Shown: positions 14,102 to 22,360, counted from the stretch's first letter. The stretch: DNA of 32,697 nucleotides from an uncultured Ruminococcus sp. (GCA_905233755.1 CAJODM010000021.1:1-32697); one strand, 5' to 3'. Notes: generated from the letters alone by a model not told the origin. Translations and numbers: made by a program.

Positions 14102-17089
14102 ATGGAAACGATTATTGAAAAGCTCCAGCGTTATACCCGCGAGGATCCCGATGCGGCGATCCTCTTCGATGATGCTCATGCAAAGGGCGTGACCTATGCT
14201 GCGCTCGACGATATGAGCGGGCGCGTCTATGCCTATCTGAAGAGCAACGGGATCGGCAGGGAGGACTTTGTGCTGTTGAACCTGCCGCGCGGCGTGATGC
14301 CGATCATCGCCATGATCGGCGTATGGAAGGCGGGCGCTGCATGGGCGCTGGTGGAGGACACCTATGCCCCCGAACGCATCGCCTATATTCGACGCGACTG
14401 TTCGTGCCGGTTCGAGCTGTCGTCTGACAACTGGGACGAGGTCATGCAGTGTGAGCCGCTCGATGGGCACGAGACCGTTGATCCCCATGACGCGGCATAT
14501 GCCATCTATACCTCCGGTACCACCGGCAACCCCAAGGGGGTTCTGCACGAGTACGGCAACCTCGATCGGGCGATCGACTCTATCCGCATCAACGGCGAGA
14601 TCCCCTTCACCGAGAAGGACCGGCTCGCGACCCTGGCGCCGATGAACTTTGTGGCGACGGTCATCGTTATCCTGTGCGGGCTGAACGTGTTCCGCGGCAG
14701 GAACTACATCGTGTCCTATGCCACCATCAAGAACACGTCGGCGCTGGCGAAGTTCTTCCTCTCGAAGCGCATCACCATCACCTTCCTGACGCCATCCTAT
14801 GTCCGCAAGCTCGGCACCCAGACCGGCCCGTTCCTGCGGATGCTCTTCGTCGGCAGCGAACCGGCGAACAACCTGTATAACAAGAACCTCGATTTGATCA
14901 ACATCTATGCCTGCTCCGAGAGCGGGTTCGCGGTCGGGGCGTTCCTCATCGACAAGTCGTACGAGACCTGTCCCATCGGTCAGCCCGCCGTTGATACCGC
15001 GATCATTCTGCGCAAAGAGAACGGGGAAGAGGCGCGCGGCGACGAGATCGGCGAGCTGTGCTTTGAGAACCCCTATGTGCGCGGATATCTGAACCTGCCC
15101 GACGAGACCGCCCACGCGTTCACCGACGGGATGTACCGCACCGGTGATCTGGCGCGTAGGGACGAGAACGACAACTTTGTCCTGCTGGGACGCTCGGGCG
15201 ATATGATCAAGATCAACGGCAACCGTATCGAACCCGCCGAGATCGAGGCCGCCGTCAAGGAGGCGCTCGGTATCGACTGGGCGGCCGCCAAGGGGATCGA
15301 GAACGGCGACAAGAGCTTCTTGTGCGTCTACTATACCGAGGACATCACGGTCGATTCGTCATCACTACGCAAGGAACTGATGAAGCGGCTGCCGTACTAT
15401 ATGATCCCGTCATACTATGTCAAGATCGACAAGGTGCCGCTCAAGGCGAACGGCAAGCTCGACCGCAAGGCGCTCCCCGATCCCGATATCTCTGACTTTA
15501 TGAGCGACTATGTCGCCCCGCGCAACGATATCGAGCGCGCCCTTTGCTCTGCCATGGAGCAGGTGCTGGGGCTTGCCCGCGTCGGTATCCGTGACGACTT
15601 CTATGAGATGGGCGGCGACTCGCTGAGCTCCATCGACCTGATCTCGGCGTGCGAGCTCAAGGGGCTGAGCACGAGCGAGGTGTTCCGCGGGCGGACGCCC
15701 GAGAAGATCGCTGCGCTCTATGATGAGATCCTTACCAACGGCGCCGTCGAGGATCCCGATGAGAAGAACGCCGCCTCCATCCGCGATGAGCATCCGCTGA
15801 CCACCGAGCAGCTGTATATGATTGACTATCAGCTCTATATGCCCGGATCGACGATGTACAACCTCTTCTCGGTGATGAAGCTGGACAAGGAGCTGTTCGA
15901 TATGGAGCGCATGGCCGAGGTGATGACCGAAGTCATCCGGAACCATCCCGCGCTGCTCACCACGCTCAATTATAACGACGACGGCGATCTTGTGCAGCGA
16001 TACACCCCCGAGGTGCTGCAGGAGATCCACGTCGAGAAGCTGTCCGAGTTCGAGTTCAAGTTTGTCAAGGATACGCTGGTCTATCCGTTCAAGATCATCG
16101 GTGGCACGCTGTATCGCTGCCGCGTGTTCGAGACCGAGCGCGCTGGGTATGTGTTCTTTGACGTGCACCACTCGCTGTTCGACGGGACGTCGCTCGGCGT
16201 GTTCATGGGTGACGTCGGCAAGGCGTATATGAACGCCCCGCTTGATCCCGACTACTACTATCTGATGCTCAAGAACCGCGAAGAGGCGATCAACACCGAC
16301 TTCTATGAGGAGAGCCGCAGGTACTTCGAGGATCGGTATGACGGCATCGAGTGGTCAACCTATCCGAACATCGACCATGAGTCCCAGACCCACGAGATGG
16401 GCGAGCTGACGGTGCCTATCGGCATCGAACAGCCCCAGCTCTCGGCAGTCGAGCGCGCCTACAAGATCAGCCGCAACGAGTTCTTCATCACCGTGGCGGC
16501 GCTCGCGATCTCGCTGTATAACAACGCCGACGACATCAAGCTGTCGTGGATCTACAACGGCCGCGAGGATATGCAGATGATGTCCACGGTCGGACTGCTG
16601 TTCCGCGATCTGCCGATTGGGATACGGTTCAGGGACGACGAGACGCTGCGCAACGTGTTCGTCGACGTGCATGAGCAGGTGCAGAAGGGCATCGAGCACT
16701 CCTGCTACCCGTATGTCGAGATGAACAGCACCGCCTCTGAGGATGCCGCCTATCTGCTGTATCAGCGCGATATCCGCGACATGGGCTCGATGGACGGATT
16801 CAATATCGAGACCATCGACGTGCGCCAGAACCAGGCAGCGTCCCAGACCATCCTCGATATGGAGATCCTCGACGGCGAGGACGGGCTGCAGCTGATGATC
16901 GACTATGCCGCGAGCCGTTACGAGGATGCCAGCATGGAACGCTTTAAGGATCTCTACCTGAAGGTCGCCCAGGCGCTCGTGACCCACAACTCGCAGAAGG
17001 ACGTCACCATCGGCGAGCTGAAGTCAAAGCTGCGTGACAGGGGCAATTTCTTCGATACCATTATCGGTATTTTCTCGCGCAAGAAGTGA
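14102..17089 (+). CDS. Nonribosomal peptide synthetase module, A-T-C order
   Basis: This 995-residue cytosolic protein has three domains. The adenylation domain (about 1-460) has the A3 core YTSGTTGNPKG (136-146), the MYRTGDLARR motif, GRSGDMIKINGNRIEPAEIE (A8) and the catalytic lysine in KANGKLDRKA (A10). The thiolation domain (about 470-545) carries the 4'-phosphopantetheine serine Ser507 in EMGGDSLSS. The condensation domain (about 560-995) has an intact active site at 689-695 in VHHSLFDGTS. There is no thioesterase, epimerase or second module. Where most A domains have the FD pair that binds the substrate amino group, this one reads MNFVAT, so it may activate something other than a standard alpha-amino acid; this is inference. 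The gene closes the anti-sigma/STAS operon, and a strong terminator follows. The product cannot be predicted. A phosphopantetheinyl transferase must come from elsewhere. Confidence 0.9.
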   Translation: METIIEKLQRYTREDPDAAILFDDAHAKGVTYAALDDMSGRVYAYLKSNGIGREDFVLLNLPRGVMPIIAMIGVWKAGAAWALVEDTYAPERIAYIRRDCSCRFELSSDNWDEVMQCEPLDGHETVDPHDAAYAIYTSGTTGNPKGVLHEYGNLDRAIDSIRINGEIPFTEKDRLATLAPMNFVATVIVILCGLNVFRGRNYIVSYATIKNTSALAKFFLSKRITITFLTPSYVRKLGTQTGPFLRMLFVGSEPANNLYNKNLDLINIYACSESGFAVGAFLIDKSYETCPIGQPAVDTAIILRKENGEEARGDEIGELCFENPYVRGYLNLPDETAHAFTDGMYRTGDLARRDENDNFVLLGRSGDMIKINGNRIEPAEIEAAVKEALGIDWAAAKGIENGDKSFLCVYYTEDITVDSSSLRKELMKRLPYYMIPSYYVKIDKVPLKANGKLDRKALPDPDISDFMSDYVAPRNDIERALCSAMEQVLGLARVGIRDDFYEMGGDSLSSIDLISACELKGLSTSEVFRGRTPEKIAALYDEILTNGAVEDPDEKNAASIRDEHPLTTEQLYMIDYQLYMPGSTMYNLFSVMKLDKELFDMERMAEVMTEVIRNHPALLTTLNYNDDGDLVQRYTPEVLQEIHVEKLSEFEFKFVKDTLVYPFKIIGGTLYRCRVFETERAGYVFFDVHHSLFDGTSLGVFMGDVGKAYMNAPLDPDYYYLMLKNREEAINTDFYEESRRYFEDRYDGIEWSTYPNIDHESQTHEMGELTVPIGIEQPQLSAVERAYKISRNEFFITVAALAISLYNNADDIKLSWIYNGREDMQMMSTVGLLFRDLPIGIRFRDDETLRNVFVDVHEQVQKGIEHSCYPYVEMNSTASEDAAYLLYQRDIRDMGSMDGFNIETIDVRQNQAASQTILDMEILDGEDGLQLMIDYAASRYEDASMERFKDLYLKVAQALVTHNSQKDVTIGELKSKLRDRGNFFDTIIGIFSRKK

Positions 17090-17119
17090 TTCTGCCGCGA
17101 TAACAGCATAGAATGACAG

Positions 17120-17149
17120 AGAAGGGGAGGTTCTTTCTCCCCTTCTTTT
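17120..17149 (+). terminator. Rho-independent terminator of the NRPS operon
   Basis: AGAAGGGGAG (17120-17129) and CTCCCCTTCT (17137-17146) form a perfect 10-bp stem with a 7-nt loop, followed by TTT. Confidence 0.92.
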
Positions 17150-17189
17150 GCGGTATTTGCCGCATGAACGGTAGGGGGAGATGGATAGG

Positions 17190-17996
17190 ATGAACAAGCC
17201 GATACGGATGCTCGCGCTGCTGCCCGTGATCGGGCTGATGCTCTGTTGTCTTTCGGGGTGCGGTGCGTCACAGGATACGGCGACGGCAGATGAAAAGGCG
17301 CCCTCTGCCGATATGACGACAGACGCGCCGACAACAGCCGCCACAGCTACCGAGACACCGACGATCCCGTCATCCTATCTCATCGAGGATGTTGAGGTCA
17401 TCCCCCAGAAGGACCTCAAGGCGGGGTGCGAGACCTATGCCTGCACCATGCTGCTCAAGATATGGGGATTCGATCTGGACGAATACTACTTTGCCGATAA
17501 CTATGTCGAGGTGCGCTGGCCGTACTATGACGAGGAGGGCAACATGTATGCCGCCGATATGTACAGCTCGTCGGTCGGCTCGCCCTACTCGGGATGGGGC
17601 GTATATGCGCCCGCGATGGCGCGGTATATGAACCGGTATCTCGATGACGAGGGATCGGATCTGAACGCCTACTGGTATGAGGATATCCCGCTCTCACAGC
17701 TGTGCGAGGACTATGTCGTCAACGATATCCCCGTGATGGTATGGGCGACCACCGCGATGCTCGAGCCGTATGTGTTTGATACGTGGGAGGTTAACTATGT
17801 CGACGAGAACGCCAAGACCGAGATCGGCGACGAGTTCTCGTGGCTGGAGCATGAGCACTGTCTGGTGCTGATCGGCTATGATGAGGAGAACTACTACTTT
17901 GCCGACTCGTATGCCGAGACAGTGTCGGTATATGAGAAGGAGCTGTGCCAGACCCGCTATGAACAGCTCTTCTCCCAGTGTATCGTGGTGATGTAG
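17190..17996 (+). CDS. Lipoprotein with a C39-like cysteine peptidase domain (Peptidase_C39_2)
   Basis: This predicted surface lipoprotein of 268 residues is anchored through Cys24 in the lipobox LSGC. A low-complexity Thr/Ala/Asp linker (about 25-60) leads to a papain-like domain. The likely catalytic Cys80 lies in KAGCETYAC, His223 in EHEHCLVLIGYD and an Asp/Asn-position residue at Asp239 in FADSY. These match the C39_2 pattern, which is distinct from bacteriocin-processing C39 peptidases fused to ABC transporters. The ATG at 17190 is preferred over 17181 because the GGGGGAG box is then 9 nt away instead of adjacent. It may trim or remodel surface proteins or peptides. It stands alone between a terminator and the cotJ operon. 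Confidence 0.82.
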   Translation: MNKPIRMLALLPVIGLMLCCLSGCGASQDTATADEKAPSADMTTDAPTTAATATETPTIPSSYLIEDVEVIPQKDLKAGCETYACTMLLKIWGFDLDEYYFADNYVEVRWPYYDEEGNMYAADMYSSSVGSPYSGWGVYAPAMARYMNRYLDDEGSDLNAYWYEDIPLSQLCEDYVVNDIPVMVWATTAMLEPYVFDTWEVNYVDENAKTEIGDEFSWLEHEHCLVLIGYDEENYYFADSYAETVSVYEKELCQTRYEQLFSQCIVVM

Positions 17997-18029
17997 CGCA
18001 TCTGTGACCCCGCCATAGGGAAGAGAGCT

Positions 18030-18059
18030 GTATCACCATCCCCTTCTCGGGCATATGAT
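18030..18059 (+). promoter_or_regulatory. Possible sigma-E-type promoter of cotJABC
   Basis: CATATGAT (18052-18059) is close to the sigma-E -10 consensus CATACAnT/CATATAnT, and GTATCACC (18030-18037) lies 14 nt upstream as a weak -35. In Bacillus subtilis the cotJ operon is sigma-E dependent. The match is modest. Confidence 0.35.
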
Positions 18060-18108
18060 AGGATATATCGGCAACGATATATTCTTTCGAGAAGGAGATA
18101 CAATTTTG

Positions 18109-18309
18109 ATGAAGGATACACGAGATGTGCTTTCGGCATACGGTATCACGCCGCTGCCGAAGGACACCGTGGAGGCGATGGCATATGTTCCGTTCCAGCC
18201 CTACTCGCCCGAGATGTGCAAACCCACGCTCGGTTATGAGAACGGCACCATGTTCCGCGCACTCCACAAGCCGTTCTACGGCGCGCGATGCGGGGAGGAC
18301 AGGTCATGA
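18109..18309 (+). CDS. cotJA: Spore coat-associated protein CotJA
   Basis: This 66-residue protein has the family pattern AMAYVPFQPYSPEM, then a Gly-rich turn and MFRALHKPFYG, as in CotJA of Bacillus and Clostridium. It is made in the mother cell during sporulation and joins the spore coat together with CotJC. ATG 18109 is chosen. An in-frame TTG at 18106 is also possible and would be 8 nt from AAGGAG. It overlaps cotJB by 4 nt (ATGA), so translation is coupled. Confidence 0.9.
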   Translation: MKDTRDVLSAYGITPLPKDTVEAMAYVPFQPYSPEMCKPTLGYENGTMFRALHKPFYGARCGEDRS

Positions 18310-18557
18310 CAGAACGTGACATCCTCCTCAAGAAGATCGGGACATACAAGTTCGCGATCACCGATCTGAACCTGTTTTTGAACACCCATCCGAACGACAC
18401 CGACACCCTGATGAAGGTGCGCGCATATGAGGCAGAGGTCGCTCCCCTTGTCAAAGAGTACGAGGAGCGATTCGGTCCGCTGACAAAGTCGGACAACACC
18501 GCCAATACATGGAGCTGGGTCTGTGACCCGTGGCCGTGGGATAAGGAGGGTGACTGA
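18306..18557 (+). CDS. cotJB: Spore coat protein CotJB
   Basis: This 83-residue protein has the CotJB signature: a helical N-terminal half with AITDLNLFLNTHPND, then YEERFGPLT, and a tryptophan-rich end WSWVCDPWPWDKE. The ATG at 18306 is preceded by GGGGAGGAC and sits in the cotJA stop. The stop overlaps the cotJC start in a TGATG. It belongs to the spore coat operon and supports the view that the organism can form spores. Confidence 0.93.
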   Translation: MTERDILLKKIGTYKFAITDLNLFLNTHPNDTDTLMKVRAYEAEVAPLVKEYEERFGPLTKSDNTANTWSWVCDPWPWDKEGD

Positions 18558-19174
18558 TGTTTGTCTATGAGAAGCAGCTCCAGTACCCCGTGAAGATCAA
18601 GAATCCCAACCCCGCGCTGGCAAAGATTATCATTACCCAGTACGGCGGTCCCGACGGGGAGCTCGGCGCGTCAATGCGCTATCTGTCCCAGCGGTTCTCG
18701 ATGCCGCTGCCCGAGCTCAAGGCGACCCTGACCGATATCGGCACCGAGGAGCTCAACCATCTCGAGATGGTCGGCGCGATCGTCTATCAGCTCACCCGCA
18801 ACCTCAGCGACGAGGATATCAAGAAGGCGGGGTTCGACGCGTACTTTGTCGACCATACCACCGGCGTCTATCCGAACTCGGCTGCCGGCGTCCCGTGGAA
18901 CGCGTTCTCCATCGCCGTCAAGGGCGATCCGATCACCGACCTGCACGAGTCGCTTGCCGCCGAGCAGAAGGCGCGCACGACCTATGACAATATCCTGCGG
19001 TTCTGTGACGATCCGGACGTCATCGACCCTATCCGGTTCCTCAGAGCCCGAGAGGTCGTCCACTATCAGCGCTTCGGCGAGAACCTGCGGCTTCTGACCG
19101 ATAAGCTCGACAGCAAGAACTTCTATGCCTTTAACCCGAGCTTTGACAAGAAGTGCATGAAAAAGAAGAAGTAA
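18557..19174 (+). CDS. cotJC: Spore coat protein CotJC, manganese catalase family
   Basis: This 205-residue ferritin-like four-helix protein is related to non-haem manganese catalase and acts in the spore coat. Candidate dinuclear metal ligands are Glu35, Glu65 and His68 (TEELNHLEM), Glu136 (EQKAR), and Glu166 with His169 (REVVHYQRF). All are at the expected places, so catalase-like activity is possible. The ATG overlaps the cotJB stop and follows AAGGAGGGTG. It ends in a lysine-rich tail just before the terminator. Confidence 0.95.
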   Translation: MFVYEKQLQYPVKIKNPNPALAKIIITQYGGPDGELGASMRYLSQRFSMPLPELKATLTDIGTEELNHLEMVGAIVYQLTRNLSDEDIKKAGFDAYFVDHTTGVYPNSAAGVPWNAFSIAVKGDPITDLHESLAAEQKARTTYDNILRFCDDPDVIDPIRFLRAREVVHYQRFGENLRLLTDKLDSKNFYAFNPSFDKKCMKKKK

Positions 19175-19193
19175 CCCACGATAATCATAAGAA

Positions 19194-19227
19194 GACCCGA
19201 CCTCCATACGGAGATCGGGTCGTTTTT
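19194..19227 (+). terminator. Rho-independent terminator of cotJABC
   Basis: GACCCGA (19194-19200) pairs with TCGGGTC (19215-19221). After a one-base mismatch, CTCC pairs with GGAG around loop ATAC. A G and five T residues follow. It lies between convergent genes and may also slow transcription from the opposite strand. Confidence 0.9.
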
Positions 19228-19245
19228 GTACTGATATAAGGCGCG

Positions 19246-20442
19246 TCAGCTTCTGACGAGGTCGAGCTGCAGACGGTTGACATCCATGATGCTGAACCGG
19301 CTGTCGCCGTCATAGTCGCCCACGATAAGCGCGTGCTCTGTCGGGATCATCAGCTCGACGAGGATGAGCTGCATCCGCGTCGCGTCCATGATATTGACGT
19401 CGCCGTCCTCGTTGACGTCGCCGTACAGCAGCGGCTCCTCGGTGACCGGCTCCGCCGGCTCGGTGGCTTTCACCGATTCAGTCGCTGACGAGGTGGCGGT
19501 AGTTGTGGTGGTTGTCGTAGCTGTCGTGGTTGTAGTAGTTGTGGTGCTCCTTCTGTAGATTAGCTTTGCAAAGTCGGTCACGAACCATCCGCTCTTGCTG
19601 CCATAGGTGGTATAGCCCCAGGTGTAGCCGTCCTTGGCGGCGGTCTTGGTGACGGTGACATCCTGACCGTAGCCGATCGAGCCGATGATCTCACCGCTTG
19701 TCCCCGCCGTCTTGCGCAGGTTGACGCCGTTGTCGGAGGTGATGCGGTACACATCGCCCGCCGCTGTCGTCGATGCTGTCGTGGTGGTCGAGGTGCTTGT
19801 ACTCTCGCTCGACGTATAGTTGCCGATGTAGATATATCCCTGGAAGATCCAGGTGTCGCGGCCGTTCGACGGGTCGCTGACCGGTGCGGTGCTCAGATAG
19901 AACTCTTCGCCGCCCCATGCCGAGTTCGAGAAGGTAACGGTGGTGGAGGTGATCTTCTCGACGACCGCCACATGACCGGCATATCCCGACGAGTACACCC
20001 AGCAGGCGATCGCGCCGAGCTTGGGCGTCTGGCCGTAGGAGTATATCTTGTTATCCTTGTTGTAGTCATACCACAGATACGCGCTGTAGGTCGACAGCTG
20101 TGGCTGTGAGCCGAGGATCTCATACGCGCGTCCCCAGGCGTAGCAGGTGCAGTTCGGCATCCCCCAGCCGTAGCGGTAGAAGATGTTTGCATCCGAGTAG
20201 TAGTACTTGTTCGCTGCAGCGGGAGCCGATAGGCGAGGGGTGTAGCTCGCGCCGGTGGCGGCGAGGTCGCCCTTGTCGCCGCGCACGGTATAGGAGTCGG
20301 CGTCCTCATCCTGGTAGATGGGCTCGGTTGAGAGGTCGACCGTCCGATCTGTGCCGGTGACCGCTACCGCCAGCACGCTCACAAAGGTGCCGAGCAGCGC
20401 GCACAGCAGCAGGAATATCAGTAATCCTCTCAGCAGCTTCAC
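19246..20442 (-). CDS. Secreted dockerin-tagged cell-wall hydrolase (CHAP and SH3b)
   Basis: This 398-residue exported protein starts at GTG 20442, with GGGAGG 8 nt upstream. A signal peptide or N-terminal membrane anchor is at residues 5-28. A CHAP amidase/endopeptidase domain (about 85-205) has the likely nucleophile Cys98 in PNCTCYAWGRA, His157 in YAGHVAVVE and a polar partner Asn173 in FSNSAW. A bacterial SH3 domain (about 231-295) likely binds peptidoglycan. A threonine-only linker (about 299-317) and a proline/glutamate segment lead to a C-terminal type I dockerin (340-397) with GDVNEDGDVNIMDA and GDYDGDSRFSIMDV. The dockerin implies attachment to a cohesin on the cell surface. Its dockerin and the one in the pullulanase are the only two in the window. 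Confidence 0.9.
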   Translation of the reverse strand: MKLLRGLLIFLLLCALLGTFVSVLAVAVTGTDRTVDLSTEPIYQDEDADSYTVRGDKGDLAATGASYTPRLSAPAAANKYYYSDANIFYRYGWGMPNCTCYAWGRAYEILGSQPQLSTYSAYLWYDYNKDNKIYSYGQTPKLGAIACWVYSSGYAGHVAVVEKITSTTVTFSNSAWGGEEFYLSTAPVSDPSNGRDTWIFQGYIYIGNYTSSESTSTSTTTTASTTAAGDVYRITSDNGVNLRKTAGTSGEIIGSIGYGQDVTVTKTAAKDGYTWGYTTYGSKSGWFVTDFAKLIYRRSTTTTTTTTATTTTTTTATSSATESVKATEPAEPVTEEPLLYGDVNEDGDVNIMDATRMQLILVELMIPTEHALIVGDYDGDSRFSIMDVNRLQLDLVRS

Positions 20443-20490
20443 CCGGCATACCTCCCATTTTATATTTCTATAAAATAATTCTTATCAAGC

Positions 20491-20499
20491 ATTATAGCA
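20491..20499 (-). promoter_or_regulatory. Extended -10 promoter of the CHAP-dockerin gene
   Basis: The minus strand reads TGCTATAAT (20499-20491), about 50 bp upstream of the GTG start, with no good -35 box. Confidence 0.45.
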
Positions 20500-20553
20500 T
20501 GAAATATCTTCCAAGAAAAGTTTTATGACAAAACTGAGACGAAAATGTCATTC

Positions 20554-20587
20554 AAAAAGAAAAAAGAGTCGGTGCTGTAACCGACTC
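20554..20587 (-). terminator. Rho-independent terminator of the degV/hemolysin III unit
   Basis: GAGTCGGT (20566-20573) and ACCGACTC (20580-20587) form a perfect 8-bp stem with a 6-nt loop. On the minus strand it is followed by a long T-run (A-run at 20554-20565 on the plus strand). Confidence 0.92.
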
Positions 20588-20606
20588 CGGATTCTGTCCC
20601 AAAGGA

Positions 20607-21299
20607 TCATATCACATAGAAGAAGATAGCAGAGAACTGCAGTGCACACCCGATGATGACGAAGATATGGAACACCGAGTGCATATAGTGTACGCGCTTG
20701 CCGATGTTATAGAGAACCGCGCCGATAGTGAACGCGATCCCGCCGAACAGCAGAAGCAGGAACCCCGGCATCGTCATCGCCTCGATCGTCAGCCGCAGCA
20801 CCGCCACAATACACCATCCCATCCCGATATAGCACGCCATCGAGATCTTCTCATATCGTTTCAGGTCGATGGCGTTGAGCGTCACCGCGAGCGCTGTCAG
20901 CGCCCACTCGACTGCAAAGATCGTCCATGCGATCTCTGCGTTCAGCGGACGTATCGCCACCAGCAGGATCGGGGTATATGTCCCCGCGATGAGGAAGTAG
21001 ATGTCACAGTGGTCGATGACGCGCATCACGCGCTTCGCTTTGCCGATATGCAGCCCGTGATAGATGCTTGATACGGTGAACATCGTTGTGAGCGTCACGC
21101 CGTAGATCGCCGACGATACCACCGCCCACGGGTCATGGTGCAGCGCCGAGAACACACACAGCAGCGCGAGCGCCGCGACCGAAAGCGTACCGCCCACGAT
21201 ATGCGATATCATGTTCATCCGTTCCTCGCCGCGCGTATAGGACGGCAGCTCAACGACCGGACCGCGGCTGAAGGCATCAAGGGATTTGACGCCTTGCAT
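20607..21299 (-). CDS. Hemolysin III / PAQR family membrane protein
   Basis: This 230-residue protein has seven predicted membrane segments. The family's metal-site residues are present: SSIYH with His81, the DHCDIY segment with Asp96/Asp99, and two histidines spaced four apart near the C-terminus (His207, His211 in MHSVFHIF). Bacterial members are called hemolysin III or YqfA, but their true function is uncertain; links to membrane lipid homeostasis have been made. ATG 21299 is chosen; GTG 21302 is an alternative. The ATG overlaps the degV stop (TGATG), so the two genes are translationally coupled. Confidence 0.9.
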   Translation of the reverse strand: MQGVKSLDAFSRGPVVELPSYTRGEERMNMISHIVGGTLSVAALALLCVFSALHHDPWAVVSSAIYGVTLTTMFTVSSIYHGLHIGKAKRVMRVIDHCDIYFLIAGTYTPILLVAIRPLNAEIAWTIFAVEWALTALAVTLNAIDLKRYEKISMACYIGMGWCIVAVLRLTIEAMTMPGFLLLLFGGIAFTIGAVLYNIGKRVHYMHSVFHIFVIIGCALQFSAIFFYVI

Positions 21300-22183
21300 C
21301 ACACATCCTCCCGCTCGTCACCGACGAAGAAGAGCGCAACGGTACCGGTACCGGTATGGCATCCGATGGTCGTGCCGATGTAGTAGATGGGGACTTCCTT
21401 GACCTTCTTAAAGCGCTTTTTGACCTGCTCGGCGACCGACTGTGCATCCTCGAGACAGTCGGCGTGCGAGATATAGCACAGCCCGTCATAGTCCAGCCCG
21501 CCGATCGCGTGCTGTTCCATCTTATCGACCAGCCCGGTAAGCACCTTCTTCTTGGTGCGAATCTTGGTGATGGGCTGGAGCCGTCCGTCGGGGGTGACGT
21601 TCATCAGCGGACAGATTTCGAAAATCCCGCCGATGACGCCCGATACCCTGGAGATACGGCCGCCCTTGACATAATAGGACAGGTCGGTCGAGCAGAACCA
21701 GTGCAGCACGCTGGTGCGGTTGTCGAGCGCCCAGCGGTACAGCTCGTCGATCGACATCCCTTCGGCGCGCTTCTGGGACAGCAGGGTCATGAACAGCCCG
21801 CTTCCGGACGACGCGCACAACGAGTCGATGACATAGATCGTCCGCTCGGGGAACTCGCGCCCCAGCATCTCGGCGGCGGCTGTCGCCGACTGGACGGTGT
21901 TCGAGATACCCGACGACAGACAGGCGTGCAGCACATCCTTGCCCTCTTCGAGCAGCGAACGAAAGTAATCGACATATTCGCCCACCGATACCTGTGAGGT
22001 CGAGGTGTCGGCGCCGCTGCGGATACGGTCATAGAACTCCTTGTAGGTGACGGTCTGGCCCAGATCGTCGGTGTACGACTTGCCGTCAAGGAAGAAGTGG
22101 AACCCGATGTAGCGGACGTCGATCGCGTCATAGGTCACCTGGTCGATGTCGGCGGTGGTACAGCAACTGATGATATAACTCAT
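21299..22183 (-). CDS. DegV family fatty-acid-binding protein
   Basis: This 294-residue cytosolic protein is of the DegV/FakB type. Typical elements are TSTSQVSVGEY (about 60-70), SSGISNTVQSA (from about 90), the YYVKGGRISR segment, and the C-terminal GTTIGCHTGTGTVALFF, where the family usually has an IGxHTGPG-like loop. Family members bind a fatty acid, and some (FakB) present it to the kinase FakA for phosphorylation. No FakA gene is in the window. It is coupled to the downstream PAQR membrane protein, which could mean a shared link to membrane lipids; this is inference from gene order. The ATG at 22183 has GGAG about 10 nt upstream. Confidence 0.93.
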   Translation of the reverse strand: MSYIISCCTTADIDQVTYDAIDVRYIGFHFFLDGKSYTDDLGQTVTYKEFYDRIRSGADTSTSQVSVGEYVDYFRSLLEEGKDVLHACLSSGISNTVQSATAAAEMLGREFPERTIYVIDSLCASSGSGLFMTLLSQKRAEGMSIDELYRWALDNRTSVLHWFCSTDLSYYVKGGRISRVSGVIGGIFEICPLMNVTPDGRLQPITKIRTKKKVLTGLVDKMEQHAIGGLDYDGLCYISHADCLEDAQSVAEQVKKRFKKVKEVPIYYIGTTIGCHTGTGTVALFFVGDEREDV

Positions 22184-22220
22184 GCAGAATCACTCCAAAT
22201 ACAGATTTTTTGACACTATC

Positions 22221-22249
22221 AGTATCGCACAAACGGATGTGTTATGCAA
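22221..22249 (-). promoter_or_regulatory. Predicted promoter of degV/hemolysin III
   Basis: On the minus strand, TTGCAT (22249-22244), a 17-nt spacer and GATACT (22226-22221) with an extended TGC before it. The start codon is 38 bp downstream. Confidence 0.5.
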
Positions 22250-22298
22250 TCTATTCCCGCGCGCGCGCGTTCTACTGTCATGGACACCCGTTTCTACC

Positions 22299-22342
22299 GC
22301 AAACAAAAGAGCAGTAGAGTGATGCACGATCAACTCTACTGC
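22299..22342 (-). terminator. Rho-independent terminator of the XRE regulator gene
   Basis: GCAGTAGAGT (22311-22320) and ACTCTACTGC (22333-22342) pair perfectly, with further inner GAT/ATC pairing. On the minus strand TCTTTTGTTTG follows. It lies 19 bp after the stop of the XRE gene. Confidence 0.8.
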
Positions 22343-22360
22343 CGGTAGAAAGGGCGATAT

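Noticed and set aside
17190..17996. Bacteriocin leader peptidase (C39) linked to the NRPS operon
   Set aside because: It is a lipoprotein with a C39_2-type domain, has no ABC transporter fusion, and is separated from the NRPS gene by a strong terminator.
19490..19560. Low-complexity GT/GG-rich tract as a microsatellite or regulatory repeat
   Set aside because: It is the codon tract for the threonine linker of the CHAP-dockerin protein on the minus strand and is explained by coding.
22257..22272. Alternating CG run as a Z-DNA or regulatory element
   Set aside because: It is a short run in GC-rich intergenic DNA with no other support.
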